Part shown: one piece after another, positions 49,352 through 59,685 of the stretch
How positions within the stretch are numbered: the stretch's first letter is position 1
Layout: the number at the start of each line of letters is the position of its first letter
Assembly (NCBI GenBank): GCA_034769895.1
Contig: CM068367.1
Span: 1,312,449,046-1,312,513,045, forward strand
Reading direction: 5' to 3'
Length of the DNA: 64,000 nt
From: Magicicada septendecula
Lineage: Eukaryota; Arthropoda; Insecta; Hemiptera; Cicadidae
Notes under the pieces: generated by a model
The model's input: the letters and a program-made list of their open reading frames with translations, nothing else
The model's database searches: none
Told to the model about the DNA's origin: nothing
Translations under genes and position numbers: made by a program

Positions 49352-51178
49352 TTAGTTTTCCGTGGATGGACCTGCTACAGCTGGATGATTTCCTCCCCTT
49401 CCTCTATTATAATGTCCTCCTCCTCTCGGCGCTCCCCTATAATATTCTCCTCCCCTCGACTGTTGATTTGGTGGTGGGTTCGTTCTCTCGTTTCTGGCGC
49501 ACTCCCTGTTTCGATTGCATCTAAAACAATTGGTTTGATTAGCATAATTGTCAGTTTCACAGTCTCTACACCTCCAACTCTCGCCCCTATTATCAAAACT
49601 TCCTCCCCACGCTCCCCGGTGAAAATTGTGTATTCCCCTTGGTTGATTATGATTCCCATTTATATGTGATACTGGTATGTTTATCCGCCTACTCATATCC
49701 CGTTCTCTTATATTCTGAAATATGTCTAAGATTTTCTCTAATTCCGTGATTTCTACAATCTCTCGAGTCATTAATGTAATTTGTATTTCTCTCGGTAAGT
49801 GCTTGCTTATGTGACGGACGAATGACCCAAATGGTAACGGTGGCTCTAAATATTTTGCCTCATTATATAGTCGCATTACGTACATAGTTACGTTACCCCC
49901 TTGGGTCCCAAAATTACCTGGTCCCATAATTTTACTCCGTAATATCTCTTGTTCCTCCTCCGACCAATATTTCTCTCTAAAAGCCGTTTCAAAACACTGA
50001 TAATTTACCCAGTCTACTTTATGCACCTCCGCCCATACCGCGGAATTCCCTCTAAAACACTTCATGATTTTTAACAATTGTACCTCCCAGCTACTTCTAC
50101 AAAACTGATTAAACTCTCTGACTCTATTTAAAAATTGCATAGGGTGTACCCCCCTGTTTTCACAATTAAATAGCTCCAAATCGATATCACTATTCATATC
50201 TTTAGCAATGACTATGTGTTCAGTAACTCTATTAAGTTTTTCGTTTATAGCTATATTCAATTCATCCTTAACATTAACTATACTCTGCTCAATTGACACA
50301 AATTTATTGTTATTTAAATATTCAAATTGTTTATTATTTTTATCTATAGTATTTACTGTATTTTGTATAGCTTGTATCTCTGTTTTGCAATTACTTTCTA
50401 CCTCATTTCTAACATTTTTTACTATTGCTATTTGTGATTCTAATTCACTGCTGCGGTTATCTATAACCTGTATTGTGTTAGTTAAGCACTGCATCTCACT
50501 CTCAATACTCTCAACTTTATCACCTACTTTACTTACAAAATTTTCTAATTTGTCATTTACTGTAATTATTTGTTGTCCAATTTCTTTCTGACTGGATTCT
50601 AACATATTTGTTTTGCTGTCTACCACACACACATACTCTCTCAACTCATCTGTTTCTCTTTTTGTTTCACTACGTATTTCATTCATTCGGTCATCAATGC
50701 TACACAGCGAATTAGTTAATACATCAAACTTAGCATCATTCGTGTCAAAACGACTATTCATCACATTAAATTTGTTCTCGAAAATTTTTTCGTTATTGTC
50801 AAAACGTTTATTTAATTCAGTCTCATTTATGTCAAAACGACTATTCATATCGCTACTCATCACATTAAATTTGTTATTCTGTGTATCTAACTTCTCATTT
50901 ACACTACTTTTAAATTCTTGCATCTCGTTTTTCAGTTCTCTAAAACTACTATCTTGTTTTTCTACACTATTGTACATCATATTGTACAATCGGGTTAACA
51001 TATCATTTTCGTCAGACTTCTGATTTTGATTTCCTAAAATAGGTGTTGAATGAATCGCAACTGTCTGTATTATTTTTGACTCCTCAAGACTACTGTCAGT
51101 TATTTGAATTCCGGAGTCGCTACTTATTTGGCCTTCTATCTGGCTGTCAGATAAGCTGACGTCATTATTATCTGCCAT
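49352..51178 (-). CDS. gag: Gypsy Gag with coiled coil, capsid region and RanBP2-type zinc finger plus RGG tail
   Basis: Full-length 608-aa structural protein of the element, expected to assemble the cytoplasmic particle and package its RNA. Residues about 60-340 are coiled coil with a repeated short phrase of the form NSRFD-x-N. Residues about 355-500 match a Ty3/Gypsy capsid region (Trp/Phe-rich helices, YWSEEEQE motif). Residues 535-554 fit W-x-C-x2-C-x3-N-x6-C-x2-C exactly (W535, C537, C540, N544, C551, C554), the RanBP2-type zinc finger; no CCHC knuckle is present. The tail (570-603) is rich in RGG/RG repeats. In cellular FET proteins and ZRANB2 this finger binds single-stranded RNA, so here it probably replaces the nucleocapsid knuckle (inference). 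The pol frame is -1 relative to gag and stays open upstream of its first Met, which suits expression by -1 frameshifting. Confidence 0.85.
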   Translation of the reverse strand: MADNNDVSLSDSQIEGQISSDSGIQITDSSLEESKIIQTVAIHSTPILGNQNQKSDENDMLTRLYNMMYNSVEKQDSSFRELKNEMQEFKSSVNEKLDTQNNKFNVMSSDMNSRFDINETELNKRFDNNEKIFENKFNVMNSRFDTNDAKFDVLTNSLCSIDDRMNEIRSETKRETDELREYVCVVDSKTNMLESSQKEIGQQIITVNDKLENFVSKVGDKVESIESEMQCLTNTIQVIDNRSSELESQIAIVKNVRNEVESNCKTEIQAIQNTVNTIDKNNKQFEYLNNNKFVSIEQSIVNVKDELNIAINEKLNRVTEHIVIAKDMNSDIDLELFNCENRGVHPMQFLNRVREFNQFCRSSWEVQLLKIMKCFRGNSAVWAEVHKVDWVNYQCFETAFREKYWSEEEQEILRSKIMGPGNFGTQGGNVTMYVMRLYNEAKYLEPPLPFGSFVRHISKHLPREIQITLMTREIVEITELEKILDIFQNIRERDMSRRINIPVSHINGNHNQPRGIHNFHRGAWGGSFDNRGESWRCRDCETDNYANQTNCFRCNRNRECARNERTNPPPNQQSRGGEYYRGAPRGGGHYNRGRGGNHPAVAGPSTEN

Positions 51179-51487
51179 TTTTTAAAATCTTTTAGATATA
51201 TTTCTTTGTAAAATATTATTATATGTAACACATACTTATTAAAAAAAATATTCTACTCACCCATACTACACATAATCATAACATAACCTTATCTTTATAC
51301 GTCTGTCTTCACGTAATTTATTTTTACCTCCAACAACCATTCTGCTCTCCCAGTAGGCCGTATTTATATAATTATCTTTATATAAATGTCCCTGTTCACA
51401 AGCCAATTGTACTATTATATTCTACTGATATTAATGAAACCTAAGGGATTTTACTTTTAACTTATTATTTACTCTCTAAATAATTTC
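51179..51487 (-). other. Untranslated leader of the Gypsy element
   Basis: About 310 AT-rich bases between primer site and gag start. They contain ATTTATATAAAG and ATTATATAAATA (about 51370-51395), TATA-like sequences that could support an internal start. No ORF of note. Confidence 0.5.
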
Positions 51488-51498
51488 TTCGGGCGCCA
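51488..51498 (-). other. Primer binding site, tRNA-Lys type
   Basis: TGGCGCCCGAA on the minus strand, complementary to the 3' end of a Lys-type tRNA for 11 bases, three bases after the LTR end. Confidence 0.6.
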
Positions 51499-51532
51499 TC
51501 TTGTATTGCCAACTATAAGGAAAACTTACCAA

Positions 51533-51550
51533 GGTTCGAATCAGCGAACC
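51533..51550. other. Hairpin near the U5 end of the Gypsy LTR
   Basis: Perfect 6-bp inverted repeat GGTTCG/CGAACC with a 6-nt loop, about 35 bp from the primer site. On the + strand GGTTCGAATC also matches the Pol III B-box, but there is no A box, so I do not call a tRNA. Confidence 0.35.
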
Positions 51551-52233
51551 GGGAGAACAGAATATGGTTGCTGAAATAACAACAATCAGTTATGTTCATT
51601 AATAATTAAATTTTATTAATGCTTTATTTTTCATATTTCTTCTACTCAACCCCTTGCAACCCAAATAATTCTTAAGATTTATTACCAAATAAAATCGTAC
51701 AGACAAAACTTGTTAGTGAATAATAATTGTTTTTACCTTGAATCTCTTATATACGAATTTACTTACTCACAGTACAATAACAAGTTCTTAAAATAAATTT
51801 CCTAAGGAAACACAAACCAGCCTTCTTTGTCTAAAATACATTCTCACATACTCACGCACACACACGCCATTACTTTAGAGATCTCATTTTATGCTGAAAA
51901 CTTTATTTCTGTCTATCTAAATATTGAATATTTGAATTTTCATTTAAAGTTTTGTTTTATCCTGATCTGTTACTTATCTGTTCATTGAGTCCTGGAGATG
52001 TTACCCGCACAACATAGCTAGCGGTTTTCACTGATTCTATTGAGTTTGTATTACTTATTTCACATTTTTATATAACGGCACTAACTGTATTAACCGTTAA
52101 GTGTTTAATTTACATTTTATATATATGTTATTCACATTTTACAGGTTGCGGGCGCCCGCGATTTACGTTCCGGAACTTTTACGTATGTTACTCGTGCGAG
52201 TGGTGAAGTTAGACTGGGGCTAGGCAAACGGCA

Positions 52234-52246
52234 CTATTTTATAAAG
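52234..52246 (-). promoter_or_regulatory. TATA box of the Gypsy LTR
   Basis: CTTTATAAAATAG on the minus strand, followed about 30 bp downstream by CCAGTCT, a fair initiator. It lies about 1.1 kb inside the LTR. Confidence 0.5.
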
Positions 52247-53356
52247 TTGCCGTGGTTGTATGACCAATTCTTATTGTTCTGAGGTTCGTATTACTACGCC
52301 AGCATACTGTTTTTGTTTCATAACTGCATTCCACCGTTAGGCTAGGCTCTGACGTAAGATCATCCGATGCCGTTACATAACTTGTTTACACTGTTTTTGT
52401 ATGTCATTGGTTGACCTTGGCACAGTTTTGTCGGTTGTTTAACTCGTTTTATAAAATATTACTGAATAATTTTCACAATCAGTGCTACCACTGCCGCTAC
52501 CAATGAATATACCTTTGTTTACGTTTTGTCCCAATTATCGAAAAAATGTTATTTGCTTTTATTAAAAAAATACAAATTTCTTTATTACCCCAAAATAGGC
52601 CAAAATGTCCCGTTACACAGTAAATGTTTTACCATAGTTTCGTTGGACTGGACTTCTTAAAAAGGTATTAATTTCCTTTCACAAATATGGAATTTAGGCC
52701 TATAGGTTTTCTTACACTGTTATAACATTGATTGGTTTTTAACTTAATTTTCTTTTACCTGACCTACTGTACAATTAGTTATTGGTTAATGGTTAATTAC
52801 ATTAATTTTAATTTCCTGGTGTTTACTTTATTACATTAATTAACTGGTCCTGGAACCCTTCATTAGTTTACAATATAATTGTCAGAACTACTTGTCAAAC
52901 CTTAAACACTGATTGCCCTCCTGGCCAAGTTTACAAATGTTAATTAAAACAACAGCATTATTCAATTTTAGACAATACTTAAAACTTAGTATAATGCCTA
53001 ACACTGGTAATTATACTTGATTGTCTAAAGACAAATTTAACATAAATATAAACATAATCATTGATGAAGTATTTCTATTAAACAACATCAGTTCATTCCT
53101 GCCATACTCAAAATATAACATAAATATTCTGTAAACATTAAGATGTTACATTATAAAAAAAACAAGCATAATTTATTATATTTAACTATTAATTGGTATG
53201 GTTTTTTATATTCAACATTAATTATTGCCTCTTTTGACTTGAGGCACTTCTCAGATACATTAACTACTGAGCAACCTTAATTCAGGGTATGGTCCTTGAC
53301 CATGTTTCATTCAATTTTTTATGTAACGTTGGGGACCTCAACTCTGTTACGTTACA

Positions 53357-54938
53357 ATATATAATACATTAAAAATTCCTAACTGTAACCTAAAATGTCG
53401 ACAGAGTCTATAGCGCAAAATGTGCAACATCAATTTTTAACACAATTTTTGGAAGTACAAACTATAAGTAACTATACGAAGTAAATGCGCTAAGAGCACT
53501 TATAAAATCAAAATCACAACGTAGTAGCACTTATGATAAAAACAACGTAAACATTACCAATCTGAACGGTGACAGCAAAACAACCACACGCAAACACTGC
53601 CATTTCAATACCATGTCCGTACTAAAAAACAAAAAAGGAAATACTGATTGTTTAATTGTAAACTATAAATGTTTGTTTTACATCTGGTGCGTTAGCAGCC
53701 CTTAGAATCAATTCCTGTAAAAACAGCGACAACTTTAAATGGTGTCCAATATATCGGATGTCGGTCCTCAAAGAGTTAAAACTATCAGAGGCTTACATGG
53801 GCGGAGTCAATGTTGTTAAAATTTGTTTACTTCCAGGCTGTTTGGTCTTGGTTCAAAGCTGTTCATATCAGCAAACATTTCAACCAGTGGTCACTAACCT
53901 GACACCCGCATTAGAGTGTTTTAGCTCGTTTGTAGCACTGAGGATGGCCGGTGAAGACCCAGTTGAAACATACCCTAGTGTTGTCAATAATTATTACTGT
54001 TCAGGAAATACCCAATGCTCTGGTACTGATATTATGTGTTTCTTGATCAGCATTCAATGTATATTCAGCTCTCCATTAAAATGGTATTTTGAAATAACCT
54101 AATTTGGCTCTATGAAAGCCCATGCCTCTGCAAAACCTTGATGGTATTGTAGCCATTATTATACCTATAGAATCTGAAATCGTAAATTAGTTTTCCCCAC
54201 GAACACAGAACTAATCAAAAAGGTTCTAATTTGTCGCCAGACAACCACATTGCTGGATATTTGTAGAAGTCATGCAAGAGTGGATCAAAGTAAGGACAAT
54301 AACAAGAAAATACTATATGGTGAAGCCATGATCTTTTAGAGCAGTGGACTTTGATTAAGAATCTATTTGATAATAGACTACTGATAATAGAGTGCAACCA
54401 TTGTTTAATACAGAAATTATTAATCTGTACATCATATAGACCTAGCTTTTTAGCAAAGTCATATATGGAACCAGACAAGATTTATGATATTTATTTAAAA
54501 AGCGTCTAACAAGACTTATCAAATCCAGTTCATCAACAAGACTACTAATGATCTCATTCCTTCATGTTGTACTGCTGTGATACATTATATATAATAACAT
54601 TATACATTTACCACAAAAAAATTGAATAATTAGGTAATTTAATGTTATATTAATTTAAATAGTGTTTTCTCATATAGGAAGTTAATCTGACTAGGAAAAC
54701 AAGATAGTTTTAACATTTTCCCATATTTTTATTCAAATCTTCATTCAAGTTCAAGTATGTTACCTTCTTATTCAAAATATTGGTGTATTTTTCCTTAGGA
54801 AAATGTACTTTTGTTCCCTCTGTTCCCCCTTCTTTTTCCCTTGTCCCCTGTATTACTCAAGCATTAAGTAAGCGAATATTTTCATCATATAATTATCATC
54901 ATATCAGTAAGATCATCATCAATAAGACATTACATATC
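53357..54938. other. Noncoding host DNA (probable DCAF1 intron)
   Basis: AT-rich sequence between the Gypsy LTR and the Sailor element. A 114-codon ORF (53758-54102, +) matches nothing I know. Near 53940-53975 the phrase GAGGATGGCC...GTTGAAAC resembles the GAAGATGGCC...GAAAC hairpin near the ends of some Penelope-like elements. An 87-codon ORF on the minus strand (54478-54215) is also unrecognised. I see no DCAF1 exon here. Confidence 0.5.
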
Positions 54939-54940
54939 TA

Positions 54941-54963
54941 CAGTAGAACCTCGCTAATCCGTC
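54941..54963 (+). repeat. Left terminal inverted repeat of the Sailor element
   Basis: CAGTAGAACCTCGCTAATCCG pairs with the right end at 18 of 21 positions. Preceded by TA. Confidence 0.85.
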
Positions 54964-56055
54964 GCCTGTGGGACTGGGGGTATGGTCGGAACGCAAAAAA
55001 GGTCGGATTATCAGAAGAATACAAAATGTTTATTATTTCATTAAATGAGACAGTCTAAAATAAAATAAAACTTATACAGTAGGCTACCAGGCTATATGAT
55101 TGGTTATGTACAATAAATGATAATATGTACAGTATGTACACACAGTATTAAAAGTGTAAAAAATATTTGTAAACACTAAAACTGTCACCAATTACTACAT
55201 ACACCAATTCACACAGGACGAGTAATTAGCACGCACTAGTAAGTGTGCTTACACTGAAAAAAAGTGTAAATGAATTGGCTCTATCTATTGCGAGAGCGCC
55301 CACAATTCTAGATATGGAGTTCCATGAATTTGATGTTTTGAACAGTGTTGGCTCGATGTTTTCGATTTGCCAGAGCTTGAACTTCAGGACCGCAGAGATG
55401 TAGACATAACAACAGCTCAACACTCTTCATACCCAACACAGTTTAGCCACCAAGTGTAGTACCCTACTTTTATTTTCATGTTTATCACGGCAACTTGACA
55501 TTATTATGACCTGGTGTAGGCTAAAGATTACAGTATCTGATATTCAGGTGCAGTCATGTAGTGCGATTCTGTCAGCTTGAGACTAAACTATAACGATTAG
55601 TCACTCTTATTTGAATAGCAGTATGGTATAGCAAAATTGAAAGTTAACGGCATGGAAATGCGCGAAACTCTTATGGTCAGAGGGGAAAGGCGATGTGGTG
55701 GGAGTCGCTGTGAGATGTGAGAAGATAATTGCTGTTATCAGAGACGGTGCTGCCAGCCTATGAACATTATTTCTAATAGTAACAAAAACTTGCGCCTGTT
55801 CAGGTTTGTTTGTAAATGTCGCGAGTTTGTCTAAACAAAGAGTTGTATATTCAAAGTCGATTATGCTGAAATAACATAAATAAAAGAGTAAAGTCTTTCA
55901 GAGCGTAACAGGTATACTATAAGTCTGCACCGTGATACATAAATGGAAAAAAGGAGCAGAGATTGCAGTTATTTTTATTCGTAAGGACATAATAAGATTT
56001 TAAAATAGGTCCAATCGACATGATAATAAGTTTATGTTTGTTTGTCACCACAAAT

Positions 56056-56115
<60 letters not shown>

Positions 56116-56517
56116 CTACAGTCACACAGCTGGCTTTAAAAAAGAATTATACGTTTATTGTTTCCGACATAAATCAAATAATAATAATAATAATATTGTA
56201 ATTGTATTACTATACAAATCAAGCACATGATGTGTACTGTTCACAAGGAAGATATTTTACATACCTTTTAAGCAACACCTTGCTTATGCACATTCCTAGG
56301 CCTGCGCTGCGTTTTAGAACGTATCTCCAAGCATGGGCTATAGGTTCAACAATAGTTTTAAAACAAATCTCCTTCGACACACTACACATGGCGAACACCA
56401 ATCCACACATTAAAATCACATAAAACTATAAATTATTTTAATTTAAAAAAGGTTTCTTCCACACGGCTAGACGTTAATTACGTTGACACCATCAGGATCC
56501 ATTTGACATGTGAGTCT
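54964..56517. other. Noncoding left interior of the Sailor element
   Basis: No recognisable gene. It includes the (TG)n tract at 56059-56113, a short ORF (55423-55226, minus, 65 codons) and another (56419-56219, minus, 66 codons), neither similar to transposase. This is the region downstream of the transposase stop. Confidence 0.5.
56059..56113. repeat. (TG)n microsatellite, 55 bp
   Basis: Uninterrupted TG repeat inside the Sailor element, so it expanded after, or arrived with, the transposon. Confidence 0.97.
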
Positions 56518-58881
56518 TTAACTCTCACCGCACATTTCGTCTTCTTGACTACTGTCATCGGATTCTAAATTTATAACAAATTCACTTTGTAATTCGTCAG
56601 TCAGTACCTCTTGTCTTACATAGTCTTCTTCAATCATTTTAGCTTTCGCACAAACACTCTCCTAATCTCTTCCGCCTATATTAACACACTTTTCTTCTAC
56701 CAAACGTTTCACATCATCTAACTTAAAACTAACATTGCGTGTTGCAACCCAGTTTTTTAAAATTCCCATTTATTTTCAATTGGGTTTAGTTCGGGATGAT
56801 AAGGTGGCAGCCTTATTGCACTATGTCCATATTCACTTAAAAGTGTGTCCACTACGTAACTACTTGTTTTGGGCCTTACTTCCTTAATTTTCTCATACAG
56901 TTCTATTTTTGTATCATTTAAGGAGTAAGGAACACCTTTACTGTCCAGCCACTGCTTCATTATTTCCTTTCGGGAGTTGCTGGTGGGCGGTTTGTCACTT
57001 TCCGTATTATGGTAGGATGCATTGTCCATTATGTAAATTTGGTATCAACTGAGTTTTGATCCACTTTATAAAGTTGTCAGAATTCATCTCACCATGGTAG
57101 TCCCCTGTTCGTAGGACTGACTTGAACACAAGAAGAGATTGCGGCACAAATCCCTTCTCTCCACCTAAGATCAAATAATCGTGACAGTAGGTTACCTACC
57201 ACGTATTACAAAAAATATTGCTATATCTCACAAGGAATATTCACATACCTCCATGTATAATTATTAATCTCTGCCCCTTACAAATTGGCGATTTTAACTC
57301 AAGTCATCTCCACACGACCACTGATGTGGGATGAATGAACAAAAATTTCGTCTGTATAGATAATGGGGCATCCTTCTTCTCTAATTTTTTTTTTTTTCGT
57401 AAATATTGTATGCGCTTTAAGCGTATTTCGCGTCTCTCGCATACAATCTTTTTATTACAGCTGGTTTTTTCCACCTGTTGAAAAAATGATAATGTGCGTT
57501 GTATCAAATTTTATTTATAAAATAAACAGTAGTCCACTTTGAAAGCGTAAAGATTTAAAAAAATAATATTTGCTTTAAAATTGTAAAAAATGCATATAAA
57601 AAAATGAATATTAACAGTACTCTTCTTTATCTACATTAACAAACAAAAGTGAAATAAATCAATCAATGAATACAATTGGAACAATACACTATCGGAATTT
57701 GTTGCTGTTACATATCAAAATGTTTCATAAACATATCTGAGTGTTGTATGGTCTGTCATTGTGTACTGCTGAGACGTACAAAACTACAGCCTTCCTGACC
57801 GTTCTTATCGCAATGGAATTTGCAAACTGTACACTTCCACTCTTTAATTATACTCGACTATCTCTCAAGTTTATCATTACATAAAGGAACGCGTTCTTCG
57901 TATTAATTTAATTACAAGAATCTCTTTAATCCTGGACAACAAGAAACTGTTTCTAGAAGAAGTAAAATGCAAGTAATTACAATACAGAATTTTAGGAAAA
58001 GAATATCTTTTAAATCTTTTAACACTAAAAGTGTTACAACCGGTAAAAGAAACAGATGAATGAGAATTGAGAAAATATATGTTTTACCAGCTGGCAAACA
58101 ACGTTTTACTGTAAATAAAGCAAAAAGTTGAAGTTATAACATGCGACGTCCAGTGTTCAATATCTATGAAATTTCTTTCATTTCAGTATTATATTTGATT
58201 TGATTTTTACGCAGAATCGAGCTCGCACAGACACACATACATACCGGAACATATATTTTTCATTATAATACAACTAATATTCTACTATTACTTCTGTTAT
58301 TTTTTTATAATTATTTATATTTATTTTAAAAAAACGCAAGACCTTAATAAAACACCTCCATACTCATTCAAGAATGTGCGAAAGCTAGCATGAATAGTTA
58401 CATTTCTAAAAACGTTTATTCAGTTAGTGTATTTTGACGCTCAGACCTACCTGTATCCAATTTTTCTTAGAAGAACTCTGAGGGAACTAATTTGGCCCTT
58501 GAAGTTAATGTTTTCTCTAATGATGGGTAGCAATGCGCTTACCGTTGGATGCCTCTTATGAGTGATATGGAACTGATTAACAGTCCGACGTATAACGTGG
58601 GCGTCAAAGTCGTCCACGCTTGTCTTGGGACTAACTTGGGGTTTGGTCTTTTTTGGGCTCTTAAACTGTCCTCCTAATTTTTCTCCCTCCTTTGCGATAC
58701 GCAATAACGTGCAGGTAGATATTCCAGTTGCCGCAGTAAGCCATTCGATAACACTTTTAATTGGAATTTTTATTCCTTCAGCCGCTTCTCTTCTCATAAG
58801 TTGTAAAACATTAAAAATTACTTCCCGTGCTTGACTATGAATCACTTTCTTGTCTTTACTAGTTGAAGGAGAAGTATCCAT
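56518..58881 (-). pseudogene. Two-exon Sailor (DD82E) transposase, frameshifted
   Basis: Exon 1 (58881-58451) gives about 144 residues: a basic N-terminus and helix-turn-helix region (TAATGISTCTLLRIAKEG at about 50-67). Exon 2 (57474-56518) carries the catalytic domain. The first catalytic Asp is in YTDE (codon 57352-57350), a GEKGFVP motif lies near 57160, the second is in MDNASYH (57026-57024), and the Glu is in NPIE (56777-56775), with 82 residues between the last two; an acidic tail follows. Breaks: a frame shift in a run of 13 A (57397-57385), another near 57035, a third near 56760 just after the Glu, and an in-frame TAG at 56664-56662. The homopolymer breaks could be sequencing errors, but several together with a stop point to true decay. 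Confidence 0.8.
57475..58450 (-). other. Intron of the Sailor transposase, 976 bp
   Basis: Donor ACAG/GTAGGT (58450) and acceptor TTTTTTCAACAG (57475). Joining them turns an exon that otherwise stops at once into a continuous frame reading GYRWKKT across the junction, the phrase I expect in related transposases. The intron holds only short ORFs, for example 61 codons at 58097-57912. Confidence 0.7.
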
Positions 58882-59660
58882 TTTAACAAATCTCGTTACT
58901 GGGTGATAACACTAATAATTACGATAATACGTAATTGCAGAATAGAAACTACCAATAGAAATTAACTAAAAAAATTAAATAACTAATAAAAATGAGTGAC
59001 TGTAAAACAACGATACAATTAATAATAAATTGAGATAATAATAACAAACGCAAGACTGAGATAGCGCGTAACAGTAACTAACAATGTACTGGTAACTAAA
59101 ACATCACACACAAGTTGGCAACACCTACACTTGCATACCAGCTGATTCTCCGCTACCCTCCCGTCATTCTCAATTTCAGAGTGGACTCGTCCATCCATAA
59201 ATTGGTTTCTGCGCATATGCCCTTAACTTTCAATTTTACTATACAATAAGTGGATATTGCAAAATGCTTATTACATCTTATGGGTGTATGGGTGATCATA
59301 ATTATTGTTTGTGGCAGGAAGAAGGAACTAATTTTTGACAAGACCTCTTATAAACTTTTATTGAAAGCAATTATAATTGCAGTTGCAATGAAACACCAAA
59401 TTTGACATCATAGTGTACGCAAAAACAAAACTCTAGAAATGCGACATATCACTGAAACGAGAGTAGGAAAAAATTTGGAAGATTTACACCAAATTTCGTA
59501 TTTTCTGGAATGTTAAAAAAAATCGGAAGCACAGTGCAAACACTGCGCACTAGACACTAGATGCCGGCTCACTGAGGCAGCAAAACAACTGACAAGTATG
59601 TAAACAAGCTGGTGAGTCATTAACAAGTCAGTGCCTGAGCCGCGGTCGGACCAGCTGGGG
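58882..59660. other. Noncoding right interior of the Sailor element
   Basis: Region upstream of the transposase start. Short ORFs on the minus strand (59216-59019 and 59341-59153) are not similar to anything I know. The promoter should lie here but no clear TATA box stands out. Confidence 0.45.
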
Positions 59661-59683
59661 ATCGGACTAGAGAGGTTTTACTG
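59661..59683 (-). repeat. Right terminal inverted repeat of the Sailor element
   Basis: On the minus strand CAGTAAAACCTCTCTAGTCCG; mismatches to the left end at positions 6, 13 and 17. Followed on the + strand by TA. Confidence 0.85.
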
Positions 59684-59685
59684 TA

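Larger units (their letters stand above)
46956..53356 (-). mobile_element. Truncated Ty3/Gypsy LTR retrotransposon
   Basis: Minus-strand element with 5' LTR (53356-51502), primer site (51498-51488), leader, gag (51178-49352) and pol (49343 onward). Domain order is protease, reverse transcriptase, RNase H and the start of integrase, which is the Ty3/Gypsy order. It is cut inside the integrase zinc-binding motif at 46956, where the tandem array starts in the same orientation. The rest of integrase, any env and the 3' LTR are not in the window; they may lie left of the array if the array was inserted into this element, or be lost. Pol is also broken internally, so this copy cannot move by itself. 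Confidence 0.88.
51502..53356 (-). repeat. 5' LTR of the Gypsy element (~1.85 kb)
   Basis: On the minus strand it starts TGTAACGTAACAG (53356) and ends in CA (51503-51502), three bases before the primer site. A perfect inverted repeat GTAACGT/ACGTTAC (53355-53349 and 53329-53323) marks the U3 terminus. It contains a TATA box (52246-52234) and AATAAA near 51628-51623. The start could also lie a few bases further out because the flank again reads TGTAT...ATATTGTAAC. No second copy of this LTR is in the window, so both ends are inferred from motifs only. Confidence 0.6.
54941..59683 (-). mobile_element. DD82E/Sailor-type DNA transposon (IS630-Tc1-mariner), 4743 bp
   Basis: The ends are inverted repeats starting CAGTA[G/A]AACCTC, flanked on both sides by the target dinucleotide TA (54939-54940 and 59684-59685). 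The interior carries, on the minus strand, a single two-exon transposase gene with N-terminal helix-turn-helix and a DDE domain. The 82-residue gap between second Asp and Glu is diagnostic of the Sailor (DD82E) group as I recall it; Tc1, mariner and pogo have much shorter or variable gaps. The transposase is decayed, so this is a dead copy. The outer 1.5 kb on the left and 0.8 kb on the right are noncoding. Confidence 0.85.

Noticed and set aside
48664-49524. 286-codon + strand ORF
   Set aside because: Antisense shadow of the Gypsy pol protease region and the gag end.
49375-49659. 94-codon minus strand ORF overlapping the gag C-terminus
   Set aside because: It is in the third frame, neither gag nor pol, and is rich in Glu/Gly/Arg only because of the RGG codons.
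51533-51550. tRNA gene or SINE at the GGTTCGAATC B-box match
   Set aside because: No A box or cloverleaf fits; the site sits in the U5 part of an LTR and forms a simple hairpin.
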